NCBI GenBank assembly: GCA_035362935.1
Contig: DAOSEC010000009.1
Coordinates: forward strand, 12,885 to 76,884
DNA length: 64,000 nt
DNA from: DAOSEC01 sp035362935
GTDB taxonomy: Bacteria > Bacillota_I > Bacilli_A > ML615J-28 > CAG-313
Direction of reading: 5' to 3'
The notes below the pieces were generated by a model, which had not been told where the DNA came from, ran no database searches, and worked only from the letters and a program-made list of their open reading frames with translations. The translations under genes and the position numbers were made by a program. Numbering within the stretch: position 1 is the first letter of the stretch; every line of letters begins with the position of its first letter. Shown piece by piece: positions 24,245-33,495 of this stretch.

Positions 24245-26671
24245 ATGGATATTGATAGGTTAATCAAAGAGTTAACAATAGAAGAAAAAATTTCACTCCT
24301 TATGGGAAAAAATGTTTGGTGGACAAAAGACATCAAACGACTTGAAATTCCGAGTATTATGATGGCAGATGGTCCACATGGCATTCGAAAACAAAAAAAT
24401 GAATCTGATAATTTAGGCCTCAATCAAGCGCATCTTGCGACTTGTTTTCCAACAGCTGCTACGGTTGCATGTAGTTTTGATCGTGACTTGGTCTATCAAA
24501 TGGGTCAAGCCATTGCGAAGGAAGCTAGGAGTAGAGGGGTAAGTATTGTATTAGGACCAGGAATTAACATCAAGAGAAGTCCACTATGTGGAAGAAATTT
24601 TGAGTATTTTTCTGAAGATCCATACCTTACAGGTGAGTTAGCATACGCATTTATTCGAGGAGTCGAAGATCAAAAGATTGGAACTTCCTTAAAGCATTTC
24701 GCATTTAACAATCAAGAAACGCTTCGAATGACCTTGGCTAGCATCATTGACGAACGTGCAAAGCATGAAATTTATTTGAGTGGATTCAAACGTGCAGTTC
24801 AAGCAAAACCAGCCACGATTATGACTTCATATAACAAAATAGAAACTGGTTATGTAGCGGAAGATAAAAGCCTACTTCAGGGGTTAGTACGTAATACTTG
24901 GGGATACCAAGGAGTTATGATTTCAGATTGGGGAGCAGTTAGCAATCGTGTGAAGGCATTAAAAGCCAGTTTAGATATCGAAATGCCTTATAGTGGTGAA
25001 AATGACAATTCGGAAATGTTAAAAGCGTATAAAGATGGTAGTTTGACAGAGGATGAGATCAATCAATCTGTACGACGAATATTAACTATGGTGGATACTT
25101 ACCCAGTTGAGAAAGTAAAGACGCATCTATTTCATCATGAGTTAGCGTGTGAAATAGCGAAGAATTCTGCCGTGTTATTACAAAACACGGATCAATTATG
25201 CCCGCTCAACCCAAACAAAGAGTTTTTGGTTGTTGGTGAGTTTGCGACAAAACCTCGCTTTCAAGGCGGGGGAAGTTCACATATTTCAACCAATCATATC
25301 GAATCATTTCTAGATGTATTAGAGGAAAAACAAGTCAAGTTTGAATACGCCGCAGGATATAACTTGAAAAAACCAGATGAAATTGATTTGGATTTGATCG
25401 AAGATGCAGCTATTAAAGCAAAGGGAAAAGATGCTGTTATTCTTTTTATTGGATTACCAGAATCATATGAATCCGAAGGGTTTGACCGAACTCACCTGTT
25501 CATTCCAAAATCACATTCGATCTTGATTGGTCATCTTCAAGAAGTGAACCCGAATGTTGTCGTTGTATTACAATGTGGATCTCCAATCATAATGCCATGG
25601 AAAGAGAATGTTAAATCAATACTGCATATGTATTTATCAGGAGAAGCAAGTAATCGTGCATGTTATGATCTTCTATTTGGACTTGTGAGTCCATCTGGAA
25701 AACTTGCTGAAACGTATCCACTTGATTTAGAAGATGTTCCAAGTTATTCTTATTTTCCTGGTGGAAATAACAGCGTCCATTACAAAGAATCGATTTATGT
25801 GGGTTATCGCTATTATGATACATTTGACGTGGATGTTACGTATCCATTTGGATATGGGTTATCTTATACAACATTTTCTTACAGTCATCTCACAGTATCC
25901 AAAAAAACTATAAACGCGGATGAAGTCGTTCATGTTTCGGTAAGAGTGAAGAATACAGGTTCAATGAAAGCAAAAGAAATAGTATTTTTGTTTGTTAAGA
26001 ATGCACCGTCGGTGGTGTTTAAAGCAAAAAAGGAACTAAGAGAATTTGCGAAAGTAGAACTAGATCCGGGTGAGTCAAAAACAATTCATTTTACATTATC
26101 AAAAGAAGCATTTTCTTTTTATAACACGATGATTCATGAATTCCATGTCGAAACAGGGCTCTATCAAATTGAGATTGGTAAGAGTGTGACTGATATTCAG
26201 TTAACATCTAATATTATGGTTACAAACGAAGAGAAAATTCCTCTGCCACATTATCAAACCAAAGCAAAATCATATTATACATTTAACCAAGATGAAATTT
26301 CAGATCAAGACTTTGAAGGACTATTGGGGTATACACCACCTCCATTAAACATAAAAAAAGTGCGTCCATTTACTCTTGATTCCACGTTAGATGATGTAAA
26401 ACATACAATGTTTGGCAGATTACTTCACAAGGTTGTCAAAAAAGAGATGAAGAAAATATCTATTAATGCAGATGATTGGATGAATGAATTAATGGAAAAA
26501 GTTGCATCTGAACAACCACTTCGGTCTCTTGTTTCTATGGGTGGAGGTGTAATCACGAAAGAAATGATGAATTCATTCATTGAAATGATAAATGCTCATT
26601 ATGGAAAAGGTATCAAACTGCTTATCAAAGCATCAAAATCAAAGCACAAAGATTATAGAAAAGAGCGCTAA
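24245..26671 (+). CDS. Glycoside hydrolase family 3, beta-glucosidase-like
   Basis: Retaining exo-glycosidase removing beta-linked sugars, probably glucose or xylose, from oligosaccharides. GH3 N-terminal barrel (about 1-290): MADGPHGIRKQ, GPGINIKRSPLCGRNFEYFSED, LKHFAFNNQE, and nucleophile Asp228 in MISDWGAVS. The alpha/beta sandwich follows (GGGSSHIST; ESYESEGFDR may hold the acid/base Glu), then a fibronectin-like domain (YPFGYGLSYTTF) and about 120 extra C-terminal residues. No signal peptide, so cytosolic. ATG 24245 is chosen because the in-frame ATG at 24158 lies before the terminator and promoter of this gene; AAAGAAGG is 11 bases upstream. About 808 residues. Confidence 0.9.
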   Translation: MDIDRLIKELTIEEKISLLMGKNVWWTKDIKRLEIPSIMMADGPHGIRKQKNESDNLGLNQAHLATCFPTAATVACSFDRDLVYQMGQAIAKEARSRGVSIVLGPGINIKRSPLCGRNFEYFSEDPYLTGELAYAFIRGVEDQKIGTSLKHFAFNNQETLRMTLASIIDERAKHEIYLSGFKRAVQAKPATIMTSYNKIETGYVAEDKSLLQGLVRNTWGYQGVMISDWGAVSNRVKALKASLDIEMPYSGENDNSEMLKAYKDGSLTEDEINQSVRRILTMVDTYPVEKVKTHLFHHELACEIAKNSAVLLQNTDQLCPLNPNKEFLVVGEFATKPRFQGGGSSHISTNHIESFLDVLEEKQVKFEYAAGYNLKKPDEIDLDLIEDAAIKAKGKDAVILFIGLPESYESEGFDRTHLFIPKSHSILIGHLQEVNPNVVVVLQCGSPIIMPWKENVKSILHMYLSGEASNRACYDLLFGLVSPSGKLAETYPLDLEDVPSYSYFPGGNNSVHYKESIYVGYRYYDTFDVDVTYPFGYGLSYTTFSYSHLTVSKKTINADEVVHVSVRVKNTGSMKAKEIVFLFVKNAPSVVFKAKKELREFAKVELDPGESKTIHFTLSKEAFSFYNTMIHEFHVETGLYQIEIGKSVTDIQLTSNIMVTNEEKIPLPHYQTKAKSYYTFNQDEISDQDFEGLLGYTPPPLNIKKVRPFTLDSTLDDVKHTMFGRLLHKVVKKEMKKISINADDWMNELMEKVASEQPLRSLVSMGGGVITKEMMNSFIEMINAHYGKGIKLLIKASKSKHKDYRKER

Positions 26672-26690
26672 CTTGAGCGCTCTTTTTTTA
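26661..26690. terminator. Bidirectional terminator between convergent genes
   Basis: Perfect AAGAGCGCT / AGCGCTCTT stem with T run. The stop codons of both converging genes overlap by three bases within the stem-loop junction. Confidence 0.9.
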
Positions 26691-27360
26691 TTAATTTGAT
26701 AATATAATCAAAAATTGGTTTCGATATCTCACTTCTTGCATTGATTTCTGGGTGCCACTGAACTCCTATGATTGGATGAGTAGTATGTTCTACCGCCTCA
26801 ATTACATCATCATCAGAGATTGCTGCTACAATGAAACCAGGAGCTAAATCTTTGATTGCTTGGTGATGATAGGAATTAATCGCAAAGGAAGATGGCAATA
26901 TTTCTTTGAATATGCTTCCTCCTATTAAGGTGACCTGTTGACCTGATGGTATTTTTTGATGGTTTGGCGTTTTTTCTTCTAAATCTTGATAAAGTGACCC
27001 ACCTAAAAACACATTGATTGCTTGATGACCGCGGCATATTCCTAGTAGTGGTCGTCTTTGAGAATAAGCATATTGCACAACCAGTTGATCAATGGTATCT
27101 AGTCTTGCATCAATTCCTTTTGAAATTCCATCTTCATTGGTTTGATTATAAAGGATTGGATCGATATCAGTACCTCCAGTAACCAAAAATCCATCACAAA
27201 TCGAAAGAATTGGATCGAGCTCAGATACTTCTAAAGGTAGTACAATTGGAATAATATTCTCCTCAATAAAGGGGCGCAAATAGCGCTGATTTACAAATGC
27301 TTTTTCGACATTGTCTTCTTTTGTTAACCTTGGAGTGACGCCTAATATATATGATTTCAT
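26668..27360 (-). CDS. Class I glutamine amidotransferase-like gamma-glutamyl hydrolase (PuuD-like)
   Basis: Predicted hydrolase of gamma-glutamyl amides, as in PuuD, which frees GABA from gamma-glutamyl-GABA. Triad elements: nucleophile Cys in LLGICRGHQAINV and His-Glu in GVQWHPE; the oxyanion region is DGFLVTGGTDIDP. About 230 residues, the usual size. ATG 27360 is preferred because AAGGGA precedes it; the in-frame ATG at 27381 has no ribosome site. No putrescine pathway genes are nearby, so substrate remains open. Confidence 0.85.
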   Translation of the reverse strand: MKSYILGVTPRLTKEDNVEKAFVNQRYLRPFIEENIIPIVLPLEVSELDPILSICDGFLVTGGTDIDPILYNQTNEDGISKGIDARLDTIDQLVVQYAYSQRRPLLGICRGHQAINVFLGGSLYQDLEEKTPNHQKIPSGQQVTLIGGSIFKEILPSSFAINSYHHQAIKDLAPGFIVAAISDDDVIEAVEHTTHPIIGVQWHPEINARSEISKPIFDYIIKLIKKERSS

Positions 27361-27392
27361 GTTAGATTTTCCCTTCTTCATAACTTAGTTTT

Positions 27393-27420
27393 ATTATATC
27401 AAAGTAATGAAAATAAACAA
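27393..27420 (-). promoter_or_regulatory. Promoter of the amidotransferase-like gene
   Basis: On the minus strand, TTGTTT (27415-27420), 16-bp spacer, TATAAT (27393-27398). Confidence 0.55.
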
Positions 27421-27449
27421 GCATTTTTACATTACTTTCCATATTTCAC

Positions 27450-27478
27450 TATACAACACTCGTAAAAAATGCTATAAT
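27450..27478 (+). promoter_or_regulatory. Promoter of the P-type ATPase gene
   Basis: TATACA at 27450-27455, 17-bp spacer, TATAAT at 27473-27478. Confidence 0.55.
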
Positions 27479-27557
27479 GAACATATGAAATTATAGATTA
27501 GCAACTGCTAAAAAAATATATAAACAGGACAAAGAAACGAAAGAATGAGGAAATTGT

Positions 27558-30386
27558 ATGAATGATTTAAAAAATAAAAAACAACAAACAGATGAAGATA
27601 AATTAGAACAATTGATTGATCAAGTTCTTCCAAAAGAGGAAATCAAACCAAAGGTTCGAAAAAAGAAAGATCAAATTCCATTAGAAATAAAAGCTCCAAT
27701 GGAAGAGACACTCGACGAAGAAGTAAGCAATGAACCAGTGAAAGAAGATTCTATTATAGAGAAAGCAACACCAACACCAAAACCAAAATCAAAAACGAAA
27801 AAAGAAAATGGTAGTCAAGCAAATGTCGAAGCAATAAATGGTATCAATAAGGACACTAATGTGATTCCACCAGTTGTGGTTGTAACCAATTCAATCAATG
27901 AAAAACCAAAACCAAAAAAGAAGAAGAAACAAACGCAAGAAGAAATTTTGCTAGAATATCCATTTGTTCGTTATGACCCCCTTCTTAAGAATGGGTTGAA
28001 ATCCGAAGAAGTTGTTATTCGAAACCATCAAGGGTATACCAATGCAACCAAAAAAGGTAGCACAAAAACGATACTCCAAATTATTATAACGAATGTATTT
28101 ACCTTTTTTAACTTTATTTTTGCCGGGTTGTTTATTTGGATGATGACTGCATCTGCTCCAGTTTCCAATTTTTTATTCATTGGTGTTGTAGTTATTAATA
28201 CAATTATTGGTATTACTCAAGAAATCAAAGCCAAAAAAACAATTGATAAACTATCGCTATTGTCTGCACCAGTTGCAACCGTTGTCCGCGACGGAAAAAC
28301 CTTTGAAATCCCAGTAGGTGAGTTGGTACTTGATGACATTGTATTGTATAACCCAGGCAATCAAATCAGTGCTGACTGCGAAATTCAAAAGGGCGAAGTT
28401 GAAGTGAATGAATCACTATTGACTGGTGAATCTGTACCGGTTAAGAAAAAATCGGGAGCCATGATTTATGCAGGTAGTTTTATTGTATCAGGAACTTGTA
28501 TTGCTCAAGTAGAAAACTACAATGCAGAACTAAAGAAAACAGAAAACTTTATTGATCAACTTGCGAGTCAAGCAAAAAAATACGCACGTCCAAAATCAGA
28601 AATCTTAAACTCACTTAAAATGTTATTGCGCTTTATTGGAATATTGATTATCCCAATTGGAGCTACCATTTTTTACCGATCGTTTTTTACAAAGGGAGCT
28701 CCTTATGATGATGCTGTAACATCTACAGCAGGGGCTATGATTGGAATGATACCAGCAGGATTATTCTTGTTAACCACAGTTGCCTTATATGTTGGTGTAA
28801 GTCGCTTGGCAAAACGCAAAACATTGGTACAGGAGTTACACTGTATTGAAATGTTGGCTCGCGTTAATGTGCTTTGTTTGGATAAAACGGGTACCATTAC
28901 CGATGGAACCATGAGTGTAAATGATGTCATTGAATATCGTGCGAAATCAAAGTTCTCAATCAAAGAGATTATTGGGTCGATGAACTTTGTTTTAAAAGAA
29001 ACCAATCAAACGGCTATTTCATTAGAAAAACATTTTGGAAAAAACCGAAGACTAAAGCCAGAAACGGTATTGCCATTTTCAAGTGATCGAAAGTACAGTG
29101 CAGTATCATTTCGCGAAGAAGGAACCTATGTCATTGGTGCACCTGAGTTTGTGTTAAAAGCACAATATGACAAAATCAAGTCAGAAGTGGATGAATATGC
29201 GAAAAAGGGATTTCGTGTGTTAGCCCTAGCCCATTCAAGTTTACCAATAAAAGATGATAAATTACAACGAGTTCCGTCTTTGGTTGCTTTAATCGTGATT
29301 CAAGATCGCATACGTGAAGAAGCTCCAGAAACGTTAAGATATTTTAGAGAAAATGGAGTGGCAATCAAAGTCATTTCTGGGGATAACCCAATTACAGTTT
29401 CGCAAATTGCTGATCGAGTTGGTGTTGTCGATGCACATAAGTATATCTCTTTAGAAGGAATGACCGATGAAGAAGTTATGACCTCAGCAACCAAATATAC
29501 CGTATTTGGTCGAGTCACACCTGAACAAAAACAAACCCTTATTAAAGCACTTAAACAAGCTAAATATACAGTAGCGATGACAGGTGATGGTGTTAATGAC
29601 ATCTTAGCACTAAAAGAAGCCGATTGTAGTATTGCGATGGCCTCAGGTAGTGAAGCTGCGCGCAACGTATCTCACTTAGTATTGCTCGATTCTAACTTTG
29701 CTTCGATGCCAAAAGTAGTGGCAGAAGGAAGAAGAGCAATCAATAACATCCAACGCACGGCATCCTTATTTCTAGTGAAGACACTTTTTTCACTGATCAT
29801 TAGTTTGTTTATTGTGTTTGGGCTCATTGATAAGTACCTTAGCGAACCAGGACAACTTTATCCATTCAAACCGGGAAATCTCTTGTTAATTGAGTATTTC
29901 GCAATTGGAATACCAGCAACATTCTTAGCACTGCAACCGAATAAGAACATCGTTAAGGGGAAATTCCTACCAAATGTCTTGAAAAAAGCATTGCCTGGTG
30001 GATTAACAGTTACAATTCATGTTTTATTGACGTTTATGTTAGCAAGCACATTAGGTTTCAACCATCCTACTGTGATTACACTCATCGTTTTATCAGCAAC
30101 ATTCACATGTTTGGTTGTTCTGTATAACGTATCGAAGCCATATAACATTGGTCGAAGCATTCTCGTGATATTTATGTTTTTAGGAAGTATTGGAGCAGTA
30201 GTAGCGGATTTTATATTTCGGGGAGGAACATTCTTTGGAATTGTGCCACTTGATAAAGTAGGAATCTTGTATTTACTTGTGCTAATTCAAACATCATATA
30301 CGATTATTTTCTTATTTTCAAAACTATTTACATCGCTAGATAAAATCAATTTACGTAAAAAAGTCCAAAGAGCTCGCTTGAAATAG
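27558..30386 (+). CDS. Cation-translocating P-type ATPase with long charged N-terminus
   Basis: ATP-driven membrane cation pump. P-type signatures: TGES at 289-292 (actuator), DKTGTITDG with phospho-Asp442, KYSAVSF in the nucleotide domain, and MTGDGVNDILALKEADC with SGSEAA following. About ten membrane helices in the usual order. The lack of heavy-metal motifs (no CPC, no CxxC) and the overall pattern resemble CtpE-like or calcium/magnesium pumps; the ion is not determinable. Unusual: the first 130 or so residues are a low-complexity tail rich in Lys, Glu and Pro with no recognisable fold, longer than in the family. 942 residues. Ends in a hairpin that includes the stop. Confidence 0.85.
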   Translation: MNDLKNKKQQTDEDKLEQLIDQVLPKEEIKPKVRKKKDQIPLEIKAPMEETLDEEVSNEPVKEDSIIEKATPTPKPKSKTKKENGSQANVEAINGINKDTNVIPPVVVVTNSINEKPKPKKKKKQTQEEILLEYPFVRYDPLLKNGLKSEEVVIRNHQGYTNATKKGSTKTILQIIITNVFTFFNFIFAGLFIWMMTASAPVSNFLFIGVVVINTIIGITQEIKAKKTIDKLSLLSAPVATVVRDGKTFEIPVGELVLDDIVLYNPGNQISADCEIQKGEVEVNESLLTGESVPVKKKSGAMIYAGSFIVSGTCIAQVENYNAELKKTENFIDQLASQAKKYARPKSEILNSLKMLLRFIGILIIPIGATIFYRSFFTKGAPYDDAVTSTAGAMIGMIPAGLFLLTTVALYVGVSRLAKRKTLVQELHCIEMLARVNVLCLDKTGTITDGTMSVNDVIEYRAKSKFSIKEIIGSMNFVLKETNQTAISLEKHFGKNRRLKPETVLPFSSDRKYSAVSFREEGTYVIGAPEFVLKAQYDKIKSEVDEYAKKGFRVLALAHSSLPIKDDKLQRVPSLVALIVIQDRIREEAPETLRYFRENGVAIKVISGDNPITVSQIADRVGVVDAHKYISLEGMTDEEVMTSATKYTVFGRVTPEQKQTLIKALKQAKYTVAMTGDGVNDILALKEADCSIAMASGSEAARNVSHLVLLDSNFASMPKVVAEGRRAINNIQRTASLFLVKTLFSLIISLFIVFGLIDKYLSEPGQLYPFKPGNLLLIEYFAIGIPATFLALQPNKNIVKGKFLPNVLKKALPGGLTVTIHVLLTFMLASTLGFNHPTVITLIVLSATFTCLVVLYNVSKPYNIGRSILVIFMFLGSIGAVVADFIFRGGTFFGIVPLDKVGILYLLVLIQTSYTIIFLFSKLFTSLDKINLRKKVQRARLK

Positions 30387-30395
30387 CGAGCTCTT
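30368..30395 (+). other. Stem-loop over the P-type ATPase stop codon
   Basis: Perfect 11-base stem AAGAGCTCGCT / AGCGAGCTCTT (30368-30378, 30385-30395). No T run follows, so it may protect the mRNA end or attenuate rather than fully terminate before the HD gene 29 bases on. Confidence 0.65.
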
Positions 30396-30423
30396 ATCGA
30401 ATAGTATACTAGAGGTAGTCATA

Positions 30424-31026
30424 ATGAACAAAATCGAACAAATGATTGTAGAACAAGTGAATCAGATATTAAAATACGATTCAAGTGGACATAATATGGA
30501 CCATATAATGAGGGTCTATCATATGGCTTTACAGATATCAAACAAAGAAGGAGGAGACGTTGCTTTGATTGGAATTGCATCTCTTCTTCATGATGTGGAT
30601 GATAGTAAGTTAGTAGCCTCATCGACAGAAGATTTGGAAAATGCAACTAGGATTATGAATCTGGTTGGTTTACCTCAAGAAGACATTATGAAGGTAAAAC
30701 AGATCATTCATGAGATCTCCTATACGAAACAAGTATCAGGGGTTAAGACTTCATCCACTGAAGCAAAGATTGTTCAGGATGCGGATCGATTGGATGCGAT
30801 TGGAGCCATCGGTATCGCAAGAACGTTTGCGTATGGTGGATCAAATAATCGTCCTTTGTTTGATGGTACCAATTCAAGTAGCTTAACACATTTTTACGAT
30901 AAATTACTGAAACTGCATAATTTGATGAATACAGAGTATGCAAGAGAACTTGCGAAACGAAGACAGGAGTTTCTAGTGGTTTATTTAGATCAACTTCATA
31001 AAGAATTAAACGAATCAAAAGGGTAG
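30424..31026 (+). CDS. HD-domain phosphohydrolase
   Basis: Metal-dependent phosphohydrolase of about 200 residues. The HD signature is read from GHNMDHIMRVYHMA (first His), LLHDVDD (His-Asp pair) and VQDADRLDAIGAIGIARTF (late Asp), which is characteristic of the YedJ/YpgQ group, where Bacillus YpgQ hydrolyses nucleoside triphosphates to monophosphate and PPi. Cytosolic. AGAGGT precedes the ATG and TATACT upstream may be a -10. It could share a transcript with the P-type ATPase. Confidence 0.8.
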   Translation: MNKIEQMIVEQVNQILKYDSSGHNMDHIMRVYHMALQISNKEGGDVALIGIASLLHDVDDSKLVASSTEDLENATRIMNLVGLPQEDIMKVKQIIHEISYTKQVSGVKTSSTEAKIVQDADRLDAIGAIGIARTFAYGGSNNRPLFDGTNSSSLTHFYDKLLKLHNLMNTEYARELAKRRQEFLVVYLDQLHKELNESKG

Positions 31027-31041
31027 GAATCATTCCTACCC
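31021..31041. terminator. Hairpin between convergent genes
   Basis: GGGTAGGAAT / ATTCCTACCC stem with a one-base centre as drawn. The T-rich side lies on the minus strand, so it best serves the reverse gene. Confidence 0.7.
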
Positions 31042-31048
31042 TAATCTA

Positions 31049-32170
31049 CTATATAATTGGTTTTGTCCAAGAACGTCTTGCTTTGTGTTGTTCCACCTCA
31101 AAGTCTTTCCATTGGGATAATACCTTATTGTTTACTTCAAGTTCAGGACCAGTTTCAGCAACTCGAACACCATTTTTAATCGATGCTTTTAATCCTTCAG
31201 CCAGTAATAAGGCGTTGACACCTCGGCCTTGATATTCTGGTTTTACTGCGATTAAACCCATCTCGAGTGTATCATGGTGCTTGATTGTACGCATCATACG
31301 ATACCATCCAAGTGGGAATAATTTTCCATTTGATTTTTTTACTGCCTCAGCAAACGATGGGAAGGATAGTCCAAACCCGATCAGTTCATCGGATTGACTA
31401 CGAACAAAGATAACATAGTCTAAGTTAACTAGCATCACAAATTGTTTGATAAAGAGTTCAATTTGATTGTCGGTTAATGGTACTACGCCATATAAAGGAG
31501 CAAATGCCACATTGTATAGTTTTAATGCCTCACGTGCAAGTGGAATTGCTTCTTTTCTTGTTTTTGCCTTAATTAGCTTATAACCATAACGTTTGATGGT
31601 AAGTTCTGAGATTCGCTCTAATCGTTCAATTGAATTTGCAGGTATAAAGACTTTATATTCAATCCAATCGGCGTCTTTTACAAACCCGAGCTCTTCCATG
31701 TGTCTTACATAATATGGATGATTGTAATAGGTAATAAAGAGGTTCATTTGATCAAACCCGCGGATTAACATCCCTTGTTTGTCCAAGTCACAAAATCCGA
31801 GGGGTCCAATGATTTCATTCATTCCTTGAGATTTTGCCCAGTCTGTGACCGTGTTCATCAATGCTTTTGTCACTTCGATGTCATCAATGACATCAAATCT
31901 TGTAAAACGTACTCGCTTTCCACCCGATAAATCATTGTGTGCATGATTGATGATTCCACCAATTCGTCCAACAATTTTTCCATCTTTATATGCCAAAAAA
32001 AATTTAGCATCGCAATATTCAAATGCTGGGTTCTTTTTTGGATCAAGGTTCATTATTTCATCCATCGCTAAGGATGGAACAAACTCCTTGACGTCTTTAT
32101 ACAGGTGTACTGGATAATCAATAAACTGCTTTAACATACGTTTATTGTTCACTTCTTTGATTGTAATCAT
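31049..32170 (-). CDS. GNAT-fold acetyltransferase-like protein (YghO-like)
   Basis: About 373 residues with an N-terminal degenerate acyltransferase fold (PAFEYCDAKFFLAYKDGKIVGRIGGIIN) and a C-terminal GNAT-like half containing the acetyl-CoA loop as YQGRGVNALLLAEG. The sequence resembles the YghO type of uncharacterised double-GNAT proteins in many bacteria; substrate unknown. No signal peptide. AAGGAGCG precedes the ATG, and a TTTACA-17-TATAAT promoter lies upstream. Single gene. Confidence 0.7.
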   Translation of the reverse strand: MITIKEVNNKRMLKQFIDYPVHLYKDVKEFVPSLAMDEIMNLDPKKNPAFEYCDAKFFLAYKDGKIVGRIGGIINHAHNDLSGGKRVRFTRFDVIDDIEVTKALMNTVTDWAKSQGMNEIIGPLGFCDLDKQGMLIRGFDQMNLFITYYNHPYYVRHMEELGFVKDADWIEYKVFIPANSIERLERISELTIKRYGYKLIKAKTRKEAIPLAREALKLYNVAFAPLYGVVPLTDNQIELFIKQFVMLVNLDYVIFVRSQSDELIGFGLSFPSFAEAVKKSNGKLFPLGWYRMMRTIKHHDTLEMGLIAVKPEYQGRGVNALLLAEGLKASIKNGVRVAETGPELEVNNKVLSQWKDFEVEQHKARRSWTKPII

Positions 32171-32190
32171 GTTCTCACGCTCCTTGTCAT

Positions 32191-32219
32191 ATTATACGCT
32201 ATAACAATAAAATTGTAAA
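32191..32219 (-). promoter_or_regulatory. Promoter of the YghO-like gene
   Basis: On the minus strand, TTTACA (32214-32219), 17-bp spacer, TATAAT (32191-32196). Confidence 0.7.
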
Positions 32220-32257
32220 ATTATTTTTCAGTATTGTACTACAAAATGAGTATTTTT

Positions 32258-32287
32258 TTGAACTATGGTGGGTAATTATGTTATAAT
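32258..32287 (+). promoter_or_regulatory. Promoter of the flavin reductase-like gene
   Basis: TTGAAC at 32258-32263, 18-bp spacer, TATAAT at 32282-32287. Confidence 0.6.
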
Positions 32288-32325
32288 AAAAGTGGCATAA
32301 GCCAGTAAGAAAGAGGTGGAAATGT

Positions 32326-32817
32326 TTGAAAGAGATCAATATTGCTAACTGGAATCACAATGCGTTCACTTTGTTTGACAAAGATTGGGGACTTGTCACA
32401 GCAGGTACAAGTGATGCGTTTAATACTATGACCATTAGTTGGGGTAGTTTAGGCATCTTATGGAATAAAAAAATTGTCACAATATATATTCGTCCAACAA
32501 GATATACATACAAGTTTATGGAATCGAATGATTATTTTACGCTATCCTTTTATACAGAGAATTATAAAGATACGCTTTTTATGCTAGGCACGAAATCAGG
32601 AAAAGAATACCCAAAAGTAAAAGAAAGCAAACTTCATCCAATCCCGTGTCAAGAAAGCATTACATTTAAAGAGGCAAAATGTACGCTTTTATGTAAAAAA
32701 ATATATCACTATGACATTTCACCCCTACAATTCCAAGACCCAACTCTAGACAAAAATTATCCAAAGTTGGATTATCACCGAGCTTATATTGGAGAAATCA
32801 TCGCCATTTATGAGTAA
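32326..32817 (+). CDS. Flavin reductase-like, FMN-binding split-barrel protein
   Basis: 163-residue protein with the flavin reductase-like fold: GLVTAGTSDAFNTMTISWGSLGILW forms the FMN-phosphate region, TIYIRPTRYTYKFMESNDYFTLSF the barrel core, and HRAYIGEIIAIY the closing strand. It probably binds FMN and reduces a flavin or small electrophile with NAD(P)H. No partner oxygenase is adjacent. It uses a TTG start at 32326, with AGAGGTGG six bases upstream; the nearby ATG is out of frame. Confidence 0.8.
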   Translation: MKEINIANWNHNAFTLFDKDWGLVTAGTSDAFNTMTISWGSLGILWNKKIVTIYIRPTRYTYKFMESNDYFTLSFYTENYKDTLFMLGTKSGKEYPKVKESKLHPIPCQESITFKEAKCTLLCKKIYHYDISPLQFQDPTLDKNYPKLDYHRAYIGEIIAIYE

Positions 32818-32824
32818 GCATGTA

Positions 32825-32859
32825 AAAGATAGCAATCACAAGTGATTTCTATCTTTTTT
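32825..32859 (+). terminator. Terminator after the flavin reductase-like gene
   Basis: AAAGATAG (32825-32832) pairs with CTATCTTT (32849-32856), with inner AATCA/TGATT pairing, followed by T residues. Confidence 0.8.
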
Positions 32860-32926
32860 AGATATTTTTCCAATAAAAGTGGATCCTTGTTTGTTTAATA
32901 GGTGAATGATGTTTTTTTAGGTCGAT

Positions 32927-32945
32927 TGTGATATAATGAGTTTGA
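32927..32945 (+). promoter_or_regulatory. Extended -10 region of ECF module 1, shared with module 2
   Basis: TGTGATATAATGAGTTTGA contains TATAAT at 32932-32937 preceded by TGA as an extended -10. The same 19 bases with one change occur at 44797-44815 before the second sigma gene. No clear -35 box is seen. Confidence 0.6.
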
Positions 32946-32963
32946 AAAAGAGGGTTGAAACGT

Positions 32964-33479
32964 ATGGAAAGAACAATCGATCAGTACGTACAAATGTTAA
33001 AAAATGGAGACAACGATGCATTTGATTATATTTACTATGAAACAAAGAATGCGGTATTTATGGTCATTGTATCGATATTAAAGGATAAGTCGTTAGCAGA
33101 AGATATTATGCAAGATACCTATATGCAAATGATTAAATCGCTTGATCGGTATCAAATGGGAACCAACTTCAAAAATTGGATTGTCACAATGGCGCGTAAT
33201 CTTGCGATTAACGAGTACAATAAACGCAAAAAGACCATACTGGTTGATGCAACCGAAGATCAAAGCATCCTAGGCCAAGCAATGACACCGCAAGATAAAC
33301 ACGAGTATTTCATCGATGATGTGCTAAATCTTTTAGATGAAACGGAACGCCAAGTTGTAATGCTACGTATTGTGGAAAACTATTTACATAAAGATATCGC
33401 TAAAATATTAGATATGCCACTAGGGACAGTGCTATGGATATATCAAAAAGCAATTAAAAAAGTCAAAAAAATGCTATAG
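32964..33479 (+). CDS. ECF-type RNA polymerase sigma factor (module 1)
   Basis: Alternative sigma factor of about 171 residues. Region 2 includes SLAEDIMQDTYMQMIKSLDRY and TNFKNWIVTMARNLAINEYNKRKK. Region 4 includes LDETERQVVMLRIVENYLHKDIA and LGTVLWIYQKAIKKVKK, the recognition helix. ATG 32964 follows AGAGGG at nine bases; an upstream TTG adjoins that site. It is followed after 16 bases by a single-pass membrane protein that is its probable anti-sigma factor. It resembles the sigma factor encoded at 44826 (same GTVLW motif and layout). Confidence 0.9.
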   Translation: MERTIDQYVQMLKNGDNDAFDYIYYETKNAVFMVIVSILKDKSLAEDIMQDTYMQMIKSLDRYQMGTNFKNWIVTMARNLAINEYNKRKKTILVDATEDQSILGQAMTPQDKHEYFIDDVLNLLDETERQVVMLRIVENYLHKDIAKILDMPLGTVLWIYQKAIKKVKKML

Positions 33480-33495
33480 AAAGGTGGGATGAGGT

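Noticed and set aside
30368..30395. Standard terminator after the P-type ATPase
   Set aside because: The stem is perfect but no T run follows, so it is listed as a stem-loop only.
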